Assembly (NCBI GenBank): GCA_905250115.1
Contig: CAJNOI010000146.1
Span: forward strand, 165,089 to 229,088
Direction of reading: 5' to 3'
Length of the DNA stretch: 64,000 nucleotides
From: Adineta steineri
Taxonomy: Eukaryota > Rotifera > Eurotatoria > Adinetida > Adinetidae
Shown: positions 22,410 to 34,427 of the stretch, piece after piece
Numbering within the stretch: the stretch's first letter is position 1
How the letters are laid out: the number at the start of each line of letters is the position of its first letter
Program-made: the position numbers and the translations under genes
The notes under the pieces: model-generated
The model's input: the letters and a program-made list of their open reading frames with translations, nothing else
The model's database searches: none
Told to the model about the DNA's origin: nothing

Positions 22410-23978
22410 TCAACCAATGAAAATAAATGCCATGCAAACCATAATAGTAATTACCGACGTTATAAGCATTTCAGCCGATGATTTCGATGTTGTCGACGTT
22501 GTGGCTGTTGTTGTCGTTGTCACTGTTGCTGTTATTGCTGTTGTCGATGTTGTTGATGCCGAAGTTGTCGTCGATGTTGTAGATGTTGTTGATGCTGTTA
22601 ATGTTGTTAATGCCGACGATGTTGTCGTTGATGTTGTAGATGTTGTTGAGGCCGATGTTGTCGTTGATGTTGTTGATGTTGTAGATGTTGTTGATGTCGT
22701 CGATGTTGTTGACATTGTCGATGTTGTTGATGTTGTTGATGTTGTCGATGTTGTTGATGTCAACGATGATTGAGTTTGAATAAACGCAGCAATGCCAGCC
22801 AGTTTCGGAATGCTTGTCGTATCACCTAATTGTGAAATAACTGTACTAAGAGCTGTAGCATTTCCGGCAGCATTTAGTTGATAACCGCTGATAACATGTG
22901 CGGTAGTACCTATGACATACAGATAATCTTTACCTGCTAAACTCACCACTGTTGCTTCAAGGGCACCAGTATTACTAGGCAATTGATAATATTGAACAAT
23001 TTGAGCAGGATTAGATGCTGAAGTGAGATTAAGATTCAATTCAACAATGCTTGGTGTTCCCGCACCGATGGCATAATAATTACCAATATTTGGTGAATAC
23101 GTTGACCAACATAATGCACTGGCAAGTGTTGTATTGACCCCTGTTAACATACTGTTGTTAATCATTCCAGTTGTTGATGAATATGTCATAGTTAAAACTC
23201 CATTGGCACCGGGGTCAGTAACTAATAGACCATTCATACCCACGAGGGTCATAGAAAATGGTTGAGCAGCATTCGTGGGCGTCATTTGCACTGCATTAGA
23301 CGCTAACACACTTGTATTATTACTCATGGGATAAAATAAGAGATAACCTGGGGTTGTCACATTGATACCTTTGACAGAAACAATTAAAGCAAGATTATCT
23401 GCTGAAAATAAGATTTGACTCAATGTTCGTGCAGGACCAGTAGGTGGAACCGTTGTAGATATGTAAGATGTAAGATTTCGATCAAACGATGACACAACAA
23501 ACAGACCTGATGCATTGTAAGTAAAACATCGAATTCCTGTAATAGTACCGCCAGTTAAAACACATGCATACATGGCGTTGACAGTTACCGATATAGGAAA
23601 CATGCCATTTGTAGGTTGTACCGATAATAATGTTAATTGTGTTGCATCCGATTGATTAATCATAAACATCGACAATGAATTTGATCCTGGATTGACAGCA
23701 AACAAATAATTTGAATAAACCATTAGGGATCCTTGTGAAAACAGTGGATCTGCCGTTGTAGTATTCACACCAGTTCCAGTGGTATTCACTGCGTTATACA
23801 TTACCAATTGTCCATTTAAAGTGATACTATGAATCAATATTTGATTCATAGCCGCCCCATTCGACATTGTATAGACCGCACCAACATAACCTGCTGATGT
23901 AGGATACAATGTTTGGCATTCAATATTTTTACTTAAGATCAGAAGAAACACTATTTTCAATGAAACTAACAGCATCAT
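22410..23978 (-). CDS. secreted lactonase-type beta-propeller with Thr/Ser tail (fungal-like)
   Basis: Intronless, 522 residues. A signal peptide (MLLVSLKIVFLLILSKNIEC) leads into about 380 residues of propeller with DPLFSQGSLMVYSNYLFAVN, NPGSNSLSMFMINQSD, FPISVTVNAMYACVLTGG and GPARTLSQILFSADNLALIV. This order and wording match my memory of secreted fungal proteins annotated as 3-carboxymuconate cyclase (lactonase-type, seven-bladed). Then follow about 75 residues of Thr/Ser repeats (STTSTTS) and a C-terminal hydrophobic segment ITSVITIMVCMAFIFIG, which fits a GPI signal or tail anchor. There are many N-glycosylation sites. The enzyme activity is unproven even in fungi. Horizontal origin from a fungus, with a stalk added or kept, is an inference. 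Confidence 0.75.
   Translation of the reverse strand: MMLLVSLKIVFLLILSKNIECQTLYPTSAGYVGAVYTMSNGAAMNQILIHSITLNGQLVMYNAVNTTGTGVNTTTADPLFSQGSLMVYSNYLFAVNPGSNSLSMFMINQSDATQLTLLSVQPTNGMFPISVTVNAMYACVLTGGTITGIRCFTYNASGLFVVSSFDRNLTSYISTTVPPTGPARTLSQILFSADNLALIVSVKGINVTTPGYLLFYPMSNNTSVLASNAVQMTPTNAAQPFSMTLVGMNGLLVTDPGANGVLTMTYSSTTGMINNSMLTGVNTTLASALCWSTYSPNIGNYYAIGAGTPSIVELNLNLTSASNPAQIVQYYQLPSNTGALEATVVSLAGKDYLYVIGTTAHVISGYQLNAAGNATALSTVISQLGDTTSIPKLAGIAAFIQTQSSLTSTTSTTSTTSTTSTMSTTSTTSTTSTTSTTSTTTSASTTSTTSTTTSSALTTLTASTTSTTSTTTSASTTSTTAITATVTTTTTATTSTTSKSSAEMLITSVITIMVCMAFIFIG
22490..22770. repeat. imperfect trinucleotide repeat coding the Thr/Ser tail
   Basis: GTTGTTGAT/GTC-type triplets on the + strand encode the Thr/Ser tail of the propeller protein on the - strand. 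The antisense frame (Val/Asp-rich) is a by-product. Confidence 0.7.
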
Positions 23979-26568
23979 GATAGATAATGCTAATGTTTAC
24001 GGTAAAAAGAAAACGTTCCGAGATTAAATGAGAGAAAGAGAAAAAGATGATGAGAGAGTATTTTTCTTTTTCTTTCGTAATCGAGCGTTAGATAAAATTA
24101 TCTGCTTGGGAGGTCGTCTGCAATGACAAATACGTCACACAAGTTATTTTTTTTTCTTTTCTCATTAATTCCATCAATATTTTTTTTTGGAAAAACAAGA
24201 TCTTTTTTTTCATTTACTAAGATGGTACTTGTTGTACACTTCATTTTGAAAAATATTTTAAACGACACGTTAAAAAAGTTGCTTGAAAGAACAATCGTCA
24301 ATGATTTATTTAATATCCGATATAGCGAAAAATACTTCGTCATATCCATTTGCTATATATAAACTGTATTTGATTGGTCGTATTCTTTATGGAAAAAAAA
24401 CTGAATACGCATATTGTCTCACATAAATAAAATATGTGAAAAGAACTGGAAATAATAATGCGCCATTTCTCGATGCCACATAGTGCGATTAAAATACGTC
24501 AAAGAAATGTTGACATGTCAAAAATAATATTCTCAGTTTCATTTTTCTTTGGAAACATCACCTCGAGTCGTCATTTTTATTAATTATAATATTTTGAAGG
24601 AAACAGAAAGTTATTAAAAATAGAAATAAATAGCATGACAGTAATGAGAAAAAAGAAACGTCATCATAATGAAGAAAATGAAGCTATTCAACTTGAAATT
24701 AATTAGAAATGAAAAGATTCATTAGCAACGCTTATTCGATGATGAAAGAGTATTTTATGCGGAAAAACATTTATCACCAAAAATAAATTTTAAAATAAAT
24801 GAATATAAATATGAAATTGATTTACGCATTTTTAAAATCATTCAGATCTAAAATTTCTTTTTTTTCTTTCATATATCTATATTTCATATAAATTACTATT
24901 ATAAACATTAGTACTGGATGATCTTGATCCTATTTTTATCACTTTAATATTGGAAATGAAAAATAATTGGAGATTTTCCAGTTCGTATTAAGTTAATACC
25001 TACTTTTTGCCTGATTGAGATCTCTTTTTACAACTTTTATTCGAAAAATCTTATACTCGCGTATGGGTCTTAGATAATTATACTTGGTAATGGATTGAAG
25101 AAACGGAAGTGTTACTTCCGTTCAATTAAAATAAAAATAAATTATTAGTATTTTTCATTTATTCTAAATATAATTCAGATACAAAGTTCTTATCGAATGA
25201 TCTTTGATCAATCTGCAGAACTTTAACTTGTGCTCCATAAGTATTCCATCTTCTGTGGCTGCAGTTTTACCTAAATATCGAATGAATATTTGAATTTTAT
25301 TCCATTTTTTTACGAAGATCATTTTGAATAATAAGAGATATGATGGATATATTTAAACGTTTTCCGAGGTAGATGAATATCGTATTCTATGTTCGCAATT
25401 CCCACACATGCACAAACAACATTATAAAAACAAGCGGAATTTTTATCAAGCTTCGAAATATGTTAAGAAAACAGTTGTTCTTCATAAAAAGATTTATTCA
25501 GATGATCATCTGGACACATGAAATATAATATTAAGTACTGTTCTTCTGTTTTCACGAAAGAAAGATTGTTCGAGCGTTCTATCCTTACAGTCTAGGGAAA
25601 ATATAGTGAATTTTGGGGTGTGGGTGTGAGTATTCTATTAAATTCATCCTCACACCCACACCCACACCCTCGATATTGACTTCTAATAGCATGTGACATA
25701 TTCAAAAATTCTGAAAATTTTAACTGCTTTTATATAAATGAGCAATACCAACAGAGGAGACACGAATGAATGTGAGTATGAGCGTAGATGAAGGTTAAAA
25801 TAAGATATACCCACACTCTGAGAGAGGATCAAACTAGTTGTAGTAACGGTTTATTATAATAGTAATACCTTCAACTTCATCCTCAATATACTATTCCTGT
25901 ATTGCTATATTCTTTTTATTAGATATGATATTTATGAAGAAGAGGAAAGAGAGAAAGAAATATGTCATTGTATTGCGACACAAATTTACAAACAAACACG
26001 TGTCTCACCTTTCCAAAGATATGTGTGTGACTATTCAGGAATGAATAAAGATGATGTCATCTTCATTATTATTTATTATAACCAATGACTCAGAATATTA
26101 CTCTTTAGGTGATTTTGTTCTTTATTATTGCACAACGACTTCATAATGATAGATGATTTAAACTACTGCTACTCGTTCTACTTCGTCTATTTATTTTAAA
26201 ATCATCTATTCGAATAGTATATAACAGGTATGTACACTACTAAACTGCATCTACTTTATATCTTTATTAGTTATTACTATTCACAACAATAACCGTTGAA
26301 CGACTGATATCTGCCTTCTTCTTCTTCTTTTTCAACATGAGAACCAATGGCCTTAAATTCTGTAATTTCGAAGTACTTAAATTTATTAAGAAGCACACTT
26401 CTAAAGCTTTTGATATACAAGCATTTTATTTTCATTGTACTCTAGTCTTTCATTAAGCTATATGTAATGACGTATGTTTTTCTCTTTGTAGCGGAAAAGA
26501 AGCAACACTTGTGTTTTTGCATCATCACTATTTTTATTAATAATTATTTTCAATCTAAGAAAGAACAA
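23979..26568. other. intergenic, no gene seen
   Basis: About 2.6 kb of AT-rich DNA. Open frames at 24098-24362 on both strands are mirror shadows of T/A-rich DNA. Contains the strong inverted repeat at 25616-25672 and a weak one near 25770-25825. An unspliced 5' exon of the monooxygenase gene may lie near 26467-26490. Confidence 0.45.
25616..25672. repeat. telomere-like inverted repeat (TLIR 7)
   Basis: GGGTGTGGGTGTGAGTATTC faces CCTCACACCCACACCCACAC plus CCTCG, one of the cleanest copies. Confidence 0.75.
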
Positions 26569-27859
26569 ATGGCACTTAAAAAATCCGTCGTAATTATTGG
26601 AGGAGGATGGAGTGGAGTTGGAGTTGCTGGATCATTAGCATACAATAATTTTCATGACTATATTTTATTAGAACAAGCAGACAGTATTGGAGGTTTTTGG
26701 AAATATCATACCTACGATTCTGTTCGGATGCATGATCTGAGTAGATTATATAAAACACCTCATGATCTTTCAGAGAAGTATAAAGATCATTTTCTTTTGC
26801 AATCCGAAGTGCCAATATATTTACAGCAATACGCAGATTATTATGGAATATCAAATCACATACTATTTGGATTTAGAGTAACACAAATTTCTCATCAAGA
26901 TGATGAAGAATTCTGTTGGACTGTAACTGGAATTAACGTAGGCGAAAATATTGAAAGAACTTACATCTGTAAATACCTTTGTATTGCAACTTCTTACTGT
27001 CGAGTTCCAGTCATTCCAGAAAATATAAAGAAATCTATGAATCATTTTAAAAGAAAGATAATTCATTCAGCTGACTATAAAAATCCGTCGAACTTTGATA
27101 TTTCAAAGCATAGAAAAATTCTTATTATTGGAGGTGGACATTCATCTTCAGAAATCTCAACTGAATTAACAGATGCTGGATTTCATGTTACTATTGCACA
27201 TCGTAGTGGACAGTATTTTATGAGACAACAAGATTGGACATCTTACTTATCTAATCAAACAATTGAAAAATCATTACAATATTGGAGATATTCGATGGCA
27301 GATGAAAACTTTAAAGAGATATTGGAAATATTCAACGAACAATTTTCGGAAAAAAATATATCATATTAACGATGAAATTCATTGGTCAATACCAATTTTA
27401 AGACCTGCTTCATTTATAATTTTACATAAGAAAACATTTATTGATGATATGCATTTTGTTGATTTACTTCAAAACAAATCAATTGAAATAAAAGGAAGTG
27501 TTAGAGAAATTACTGAAGAAGGGGTTATATTTGAAAAAAATTCAGAAATTCAAGAATTTGATGGAATTATTTTATGTACTGGATTTTCACATGGACTGGA
27601 ACAATTCTTAGATGATACAAATCAATATTTAAGTAATCATCGTTATCATCAGTTACCACCAGAAAAATCATCTTTACCAATAACAGATGGTAGATGTAAA
27701 TCAATAATAAAAAACAATTTATATTTTCCAGGATTTGATTATGGAATTAATCAGAGAGTCGATTTTGCATTATATTCATGGTATGTTGGAGAACGAATAC
27801 TTAGTGATATTATTGGAAATGATTTTACTCCTGAATTATCTCCTTCTAAATTTAAATAA
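26569..27859 (+). CDS. flavin-containing monooxygenase-like protein, one frameshift
   Basis: From Met at 26569 the protein starts with the FAD-binding Rossmann motif VVIIGGGWSGVGVAGSLAYN. Next come LLEQADSIGGFWKYHTYD, the family's Gly-Gly-x-Trp segment, an FxxxxxHSxxY fingerprint (FKRKIIHSADYKNP), and a second Rossmann motif for NADPH (ILIIGGGHSSSEIS). The late ATG/TGY-type motif appears as GIILCTGFSHGLEQF, followed by YFPGFDYG. This is the class B flavin monooxygenase order (FMO/N-hydroxylating type). The reading frame changes at an A7 run (27350-27356): the first part ends at 27369 and the rest is open to 27859. On both sides the family pattern is intact, so a one-base homopolymer indel is likely. 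The substrate is unknown. Confidence 0.8.
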
Positions 27860-28179
27860 GAAAAAAAAATTTTTTTTTGTTTTATTTTCGAATTTCATAT
27901 AAGTCAAGAATAAATCTTTGAGTCAGTAACAAAGAATATATGATAACTATACTTAACTGTTGAACAATGTCTATCTTTTTTTATATAAGCATATGTTCTG
28001 TATGTGAATGCAGCGAGTTCTTGAAGGTGTGTGTGAAGAAAAGATAAATTTATACGCACATCCTCAATGACCTTTTATTTGATAAACAATTATATAGATT
28101 TCGACTGTAGAGCGAATGACAACAAATTAGTTCCAAAGTATAATCATTGATTACCAATTGCTCTATCATAAAAACAATG
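27860..28179. other. short intergenic between convergent genes
   Basis: T-rich 3' region of the monooxygenase, then the inverted repeat at 28021-28068 lying between two convergent genes. Confidence 0.5.
28021..28068. repeat. telomere-like inverted repeat (TLIR 8)
   Basis: TTGAAGGTGTGTGTGAAG faces ACGCACATCCTCAA, between convergent 3' ends. Confidence 0.5.
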
Positions 28180-29960
28180 TCAATCGATATCCATCTCAAA
28201 TCTTTGAATTCGATGATTATAATAATCCACAACAAAGAGATTTCCTTCTTCATCAAATGATAAATTTACAGTTCCACTGAATTGATTTGCTTGTTGTCCC
28301 CATCCATTCCCACCAAGAACAATCGAACCTTCTTTATCTCCTTCACACCAACGCATTATTCGATTCTTTCCTGAATCAGCTACATAGACATTACCCATAT
28401 GATCAACAATCACTCCTTGAGGACGATATAATTGTGTGAGACTATCTCCTTGACCTTGTCCACCAGCAACAACAATTCCTTGTTTAGCACCATTCAACCA
28501 TTTTATCACTCGATGGTTACAAGTATCTGATACATAAATTGAATAATCTCGATCGACAAAGATATAAGTAGGCGAATCAAGTTGGTGAAGATGATTGCCT
28601 TTTCCATTTCCACCAGCTACAATTGTTCCTTTTTTGTCACCTTGCTTCCATCGTCTTACTTCGTTCTTTTTCCAATTAGAAACATAGAGATCTTCATTGC
28701 TATCCATTGCTAGACCTCCACAGTCAATGTTTGAGATAACTATTTGTTGGTTTATATTATTACGACGAGAATATCGTACTATGCGTTTATTTTCTTGATC
28801 GGAAATGATAAGTGAATCATTCTTTCGGTTGATAATCACATCTGATGGACGGTTCAACTGATCGATTCTATTTCCATATCCATTTCCACCAGCGACAACT
28901 CGACCATTGGTTGTACCACATTTAAATTCCATAATACGACAATTATAACAATCAGCAACATAAATGGCTTGATTATCGTTATCAATGCAGATACTAACAG
29001 GAAGCGATAGTTGATGCAATTCACTACCTTGCCCATTTCCTCCAGCAATAATTGTTCCATACTGTTTCCATTTCGTATTTTTATGAATGTTCATCGAACA
29101 TATCACTTTTTCTGAAAAGCAAGAAGAAAGATGAAATTATCGAAGATTTTAAGCTAGATGAAGAATATATTTGTTTGTTTATTAAGGAAATTTTCAGCAT
29201 ATAAAAGCGAAATTCTGTAATATACTTTAGAATAGAAAGTACCTTGATTATTATTTGTAATAAAGTAGACTTTGTTCGTGAGAGAACTTATTCGATGAGG
29301 TAATTGCAAACCATCAGTTTGTAGATTAACATTGTCAATAACATTCATTATTATTTCTTCGATATCTTTATTGGGCATTGAAATATATTTTAACAAATTT
29401 TCCATAAAACAACCATTTCTATTATTTTGTGTTTCTTCTAAAATTAATTTACCAGGTGTACAAGAAAATACAATTAGACTTTGTAGTTGTGGTATGATTG
29501 GTACTAATCCTTCATTTCTACTGATTAGTCGTGTTCGTCTGATATATCTGCAACAATCAAATAGATAGATTGAAATCCGACATTGTCTATCATATACTTT
29601 CTTCATGATATATTTAATATTTATAGCATATTGTATTATATAATCATGTTCATCTGTTAGATAATTATAATCATAATTTGATGGTAATAAATAATTTTCA
29701 TCACCATTGTGTTTACTATGACCGGCAAAATAAAACAATACTAAATCATCATGTTCAATTGTCTCAATAAATCTATTAATTTGATGTAAAAACTCATCAA
29801 GACTGCAATCTAAACCCAAAAAGGTGTCAAAACCGATATGTTGAAGAATTGTATGTAAATCAGTAGCATCATTACAACAATAGTGCAATGGATGACAAGG
29901 ATATTTATTAATGCCAATAATTAAAGCTCGTTTTCTTTTATAAATAATAGATGAATTCAT
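28180..29960 (-). CDS. caspase-like (C14) domain fused to NHL beta-propeller
   Basis: Exon 1 is 29960-29243 and exon 2 is 29111-28180, joined by a 131-bp intron (donor GTACTT, acceptor TTTTCAG, phase 1). The reading frame is continuous, about 549 residues. Residues 1-240 are a caspase/metacaspase p20-type fold: KRALIIGINKYPCHPLHYC, the catalytic His in VLFYFAGHSKHNGDENYLLP and the catalytic Cys in RISIYLFDCCRYIRRTRL. Residues 241-549 hold six NHL repeats (VAGGNGQGSELHQLSLP; IYVADCYNCRIMEF; VYVADSGKNRIMRW; LFVVDYYNHRIQRF), a propeller for protein or RNA/ligand binding. There is no signal peptide or TM, so it is cytosolic. A propeller in place of a death or CARD adaptor suggests a sensor-linked protease. 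The start Met 29960 (MNSSIIYKRKRALII) follows an acceptor-like TTTCAG, so an upstream exon is possible. Confidence 0.8.
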
Positions 29961-30422
29961 CAGATCTGAAATATATTCACAAATATTAAAAAAAGCAAAC
30001 GAAAGATTTTTTCTCTCGATGCCACTGTGAAATGTCAATTCAAATAGGTGTATTATTTTCTTTCATCTCTTCTACACTGTTTTTGTTCGATGTTTGATGT
30101 AAACAATAAGGAACGAAGCAGAAAATATTCTTTTCTATGCATCATTCAACTTGAAACATTATTTTTGTTTTGTTGTTTTATATTTCACAGATTTCGCTCA
30201 ACATGCGAGGACGTGGGTTAGGTGAGGATCCGAGAGATAAAGGAGAGACACCCACATCCTCAAGATTAAAAATCTGTATGTTGTAAACGATGAAAATCAA
30301 GATAAGCTACAGATATTTTTTCTTTATTTTATAACTCTGATAAAGTCATCTGGAAGGAATATCGCTGCGAATATATTTTAAATTCTGAAGAAATGAAAAA
30401 AATTAGACAAAGAAATATAATG
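29961..30422. other. intergenic
   Basis: 5' flank of the caspase-NHL gene and 3' flank of the glycosidase gene. Contains the inverted repeat at 30207-30264. Confidence 0.5.
30207..30264. repeat. telomere-like inverted repeat (TLIR 9)
   Basis: GAGGACGTGGGTTAGGTGAG faces GACACCCACATCCTCAAG. Confidence 0.6.
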
Positions 30423-33200
30423 TTAAGGACAAAGAGTTATCGATCGACGAATGATAAGACGCATGCCAATGGGAAATGAAAGACGATCATTTAGTTTGAG
30501 TGAACCATGATGCTCACCATATTCATATACAAGAAAAATATAGTTGATATTGCTCTGAACACGAACGAAAATTTCATACATATTGCTATTAATAGTTAAA
30601 TCAAAAATAAATCCTTGATATTTAATACCATGAAAAGTAAATTTCGTTGCTTGATCTGGTAGATGACCTCGGGGATTAAATTCAAGTTGATTTAATTCTA
30701 AACGAATACCACCGTAACCAAAAAGAATAGCTTGTAAGAAACCTCCAACACCAGTTATAAAATTAACGGTTCCAACACCTTGTTGAGTTTCTGTCCATAC
30801 CTATGATATTCAAATAAAATGAAAAAAAAATGAAAAAAAAATATTAAAATAACTAACATTGAATGGAGATCGTACATAGCTTTGATATGAACGTCGAAAT
30901 AGTTGATCAGCTTTATCAAAATCACCTAATTCAGTGAATCCAATCGAATACATCGACCAAGTCATAGCAGGTCCATCAGTACGTGTTAAAGGTTCATAAG
31001 CTAATAAATCATTTCGTCTCACTACATCACTCATTTCCCACATTAATGGAAAACCAAGAAGTACAACATCAGCTTGTTTAATAGTAGTATTCTCTATATA
31101 AATGTATACAGATATGATGAATTCTTTGAACTGAAGTCTATCAAGTGCATCACTTACTTAAATTAAAACCATCATATTCAAGATAATCTTGAGTTGAATT
31201 ATCGAAAGGAAAATATAAATTAGATGCAATATCTAGCCACTTTCGTGGTACGGTTTTATTAGTAATGCAACTAACATAATTAGCTAGTTGAATAGAAAGT
31301 GAAGCGACTGCATTTGTATAAACAGAATTATTTTTAAATGGTTCAGCATCTTCATCTGGTGGTAACACAGCTATCAGAATATAAAATACAACATGAAATG
31401 GTTTTATTTCAGAAAAATGATTTACATAATATTTCATATTGTTTTCTATCAGTATTATAGATCGCTCGTGAAGCCCAAAATCGAGCTGTTTCATAGATTA
31501 ATTCTCCGCCACGTTCATTTAATAACCAATCTTGATTGCCTGTAGCTGCAATATATTGTCTAGCTGCAAATGCAATATCGCCCGTAATATGCAATTCATA
31601 AAGTCGACCTGTAGGGCAGCAATCTGGTGTGACATCAATACCGGTTCTAGCACTTTCCCAAGGAAATCTTATTCACAAGAATTATAAAAAATAAATACAT
31701 ATATATAATTTATTAGATACCTCCATCCTTCATAACCAAATAGACGAGCATTATAAGCTGCAGCATCACTTAGAGCAATTCGATATGATAACATTTCTTT
31801 GGCCAATCTAATAAAGAGAATTCATCAATCAACAGAATGATTGTACTTCTATTTACGTCGGATAGAAAAGAAGAATTGATGGATACATCCATGTTTCCAT
31901 ATCCCAAAATGAATGACCACTATAAGCTTCTCCTTCATGTCCACCCCATGAAAGAGTACCAGGACTTAAACCATAGAATTGTTTTGGTTTACTTTTCGTT
32001 GATAGTGGTGGTAGAGAACTTAAAATATAATAGAAAGCAGAATTGATTTGTCTTTGTAATTCATCATCTCCTTCTATATCGATATGTCCACTGGACCAAA
32101 CATCATTCCATCGTGATATATGCGATGCTAAAATAGCATCTGGTTGTTGCTCAATTGTTGCTAATGAAAAAAACAACGAATATTTTATTTATTTTAAAAA
32201 TATCACTAAATAGAACTTACCATAATCAAAACTTTGTTTAGCTATTGATTGATTTCCATCAATCGATGTAACAAAAAGATATGTCCGATTTGTTTCGTTT
32301 TCATTAAGTTCTAATCCGTGAACAGGTAATGGTGTATAATAAACAAATACAGGTAATGATTCTGCTTGAAATAGACTATTTTCAATTTCACGTGTTTTAC
32401 CAGATAAAAGACTGTAATAAGAAAAAGTGAACAATGGCATAAAATTAGATTAAATATTATTTACACATATTGAGAAGTACGAGTTGCATTGGCAAAATCG
32501 ATATCATCACTCGTTGTATTTTCATTTACTTCAATAGGTACAACAATTCTCGTTCCTACAATAATATTCAAAACAAAACAAAATGATTATGACAAAAAAG
32601 AAATCTAACCTATAGGTGCTTTTCGAATTAGTACTACATGAGCAAGTAATAATTCAGTATATTCTTGTGAAGCAAAGAGACGTCGTTCAATTCGAACTTT
32701 ATCATTTTCAAGTATTTCACTGAATATACCTACGAATATAACAAAATAAAAATGACTGAGAGAATAGATTTTACCTGATGAAACATTTAAAGTATACAAT
32801 GATGATGATGAATTAATTTTAAATTGCCAATTTAATGTACTTGGAATACATGCTCGATGACTGGTACCTTTAATTGAAAAATAAATATTAAGAAAAAAAG
32901 AAGAAAAACAATAGACAAACCATTTTGACCATTATAAAGTCCATTCATATAAATAACATCATTGTATACAACTGTAGCTAGATGACCATTACCAATATAG
33001 GGTAAAATCCGATAATCAAGTGAAGAACCATCCATTGGTAGTCTATATTTCAATCGAATCTATTAGGAAAAAATTCATTTCAAAGTTAAGATATTATACT
33101 TATCAGTACTGAAAGTTGTTGTCGAATTAGATTGTTCGATGGGTGCTGTTTGTACAAGAATGAACTTTAATGAAATAAGCCATAAGACAAGCAACATCAT
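30423..33200 (-). CDS. membrane-anchored GH65 glycosidase, PGGHG/acid trehalase-like
   Basis: About ten short exons on the minus strand, with introns of about 50-70 bp. From a Met at 33200 (MMLLVLWLISLKFILVQTAP) comes a signal anchor, and a basic cytosolic segment may extend upstream (exon ending near 33250). Exon 2 starts LPMDGSSLDYRILPYIGNGH, the conserved N-terminal GNGHLAT of acid trehalase-like proteins. The catalytic (alpha/alpha)6 barrel shows YSGHSFWDMETWMYPSILLF with the Trp-Asp pair, RLFGYEGWRFPWESARTG, ELHITGDIAFAARQYIAATG, then PPDEDAEPFKNNSVYTN with the expected acidic residue and DYLEYDGFN. The C-terminal cap has VGTVNFITGVGGFLQAILFG. In vertebrates the family removes glucose from glucosylgalactosyl-hydroxylysine of collagen; trehalase action is the alternative. 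Stop TAA at 30423-30425. Confidence 0.8.
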
Positions 33201-34427
33201 AACTAAACTTTTAACTAATCGAATTTGAATACGCTCTTGTTTATTGTGTCTATGAAAATTTGTAATATGAAGATAAAGAAAATGAAAAGAAATGACAAGC
33301 ACACATAAGTTAAAAGATAGAAGATGATGATAATAATAATAACAACATGGTCAAATAATAAACATTGCACAAGGATGAAAAAGAAAGTTTATAGAGGGCA
33401 GGAGAATCTATTATCTTTTTTTTATAGATATAATCGAATGTAGAGAATGTCAGATGAAAAATTTAGTGTCTAAATATGAGCGTAAGTGACATATTGACTC
33501 TATTCAGTATGATGTGGGTGTGGGTATAAGTCATTCTCTTTTTTTCACGCACACCCACAGTCACACTGACATCCACCCATCTAATATGTCTGTTGTGTGT
33601 TTCACCAATTTTTTCCTCGATTTCTAGCCTAACTATTAGAGTAGAAACAATCTTCTATAGTTTTTACAGAAAATTGGTAAATACCACAAAAACTATCAGG
33701 CAACAGTTTTTTTTATAAATTTACAGGCTAGATACATCAAATCTTCAACTTTTGACATATAAGAAGGTTCATGAATAATTCATCGTCAGCGGTTAACTTA
33801 CGTATTATTTCAATGTTATGTAGAAAAACAGAGAAATAGTATACGGATTAAAAATAAATGAATAATGAGAATAACAGATGTAACCAATATTGCAGAATCG
33901 AAAGAAGTAAGAGGAAAATATATCAAATTAAATTTTCTTGTAGGAGCAACATTATCTCATTAGTTATTGGATACGCCCAAGTAAAGTAAAAATAAAAAAT
34001 GTAATAACTGTTTCTTTCTCTTTTTGTATTCATTTGCTCTCGATGTCTCATCCAATCTTCTATAAGTCTACTACTTGGTGATCTTGTCATTCTTGTAAAT
34101 GAGCTAATTCTTGTTTTTTTTTCATTATTTTATTTTCTCCTTTTCTAACCTTTATTTCTATCTTCTGTTTTTAGTTTTTTTGCTTATTTTTGATGAATAT
34201 ATGATCTATTTGATTTATTCATGTATTTATTAAAATATTGTGAATGTTCTTTATTATTAATTTTGGTTTCAATCTAAAAAAGTCGAATATTAATGAAAAG
34301 AATTTGAAGATTGTTTTATTAGCGAAATTGAAGCAAGCGCGAAAGCCATATTTACAGCATTTTAATGTCAAGCAAAGCTTTATTTGTGGATAATTTTTGA
34401 AATGTGTTTTTTTTTTTGTAATTAATA
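33201..34427. other. intergenic, no gene seen
   Basis: Possible N-terminal exon of the glycosidase near 33201-33340, then AT-rich DNA with the inverted repeat at 33511-33579. Confidence 0.45.
33511..33579. repeat. telomere-like inverted repeat (TLIR 10)
   Basis: GATGTGGGTGTGGGTATAAG faces CACGCACACCCACAGTCACA and ATCCACCC. Confidence 0.7.

Noticed and set aside
22312-22773. Val/Asp-rich + strand open frame of 153 codons
   Set aside because: It is the antisense reading of the Thr/Ser repeat tail of the propeller gene; the trinucleotide repeat keeps the opposite frame open.
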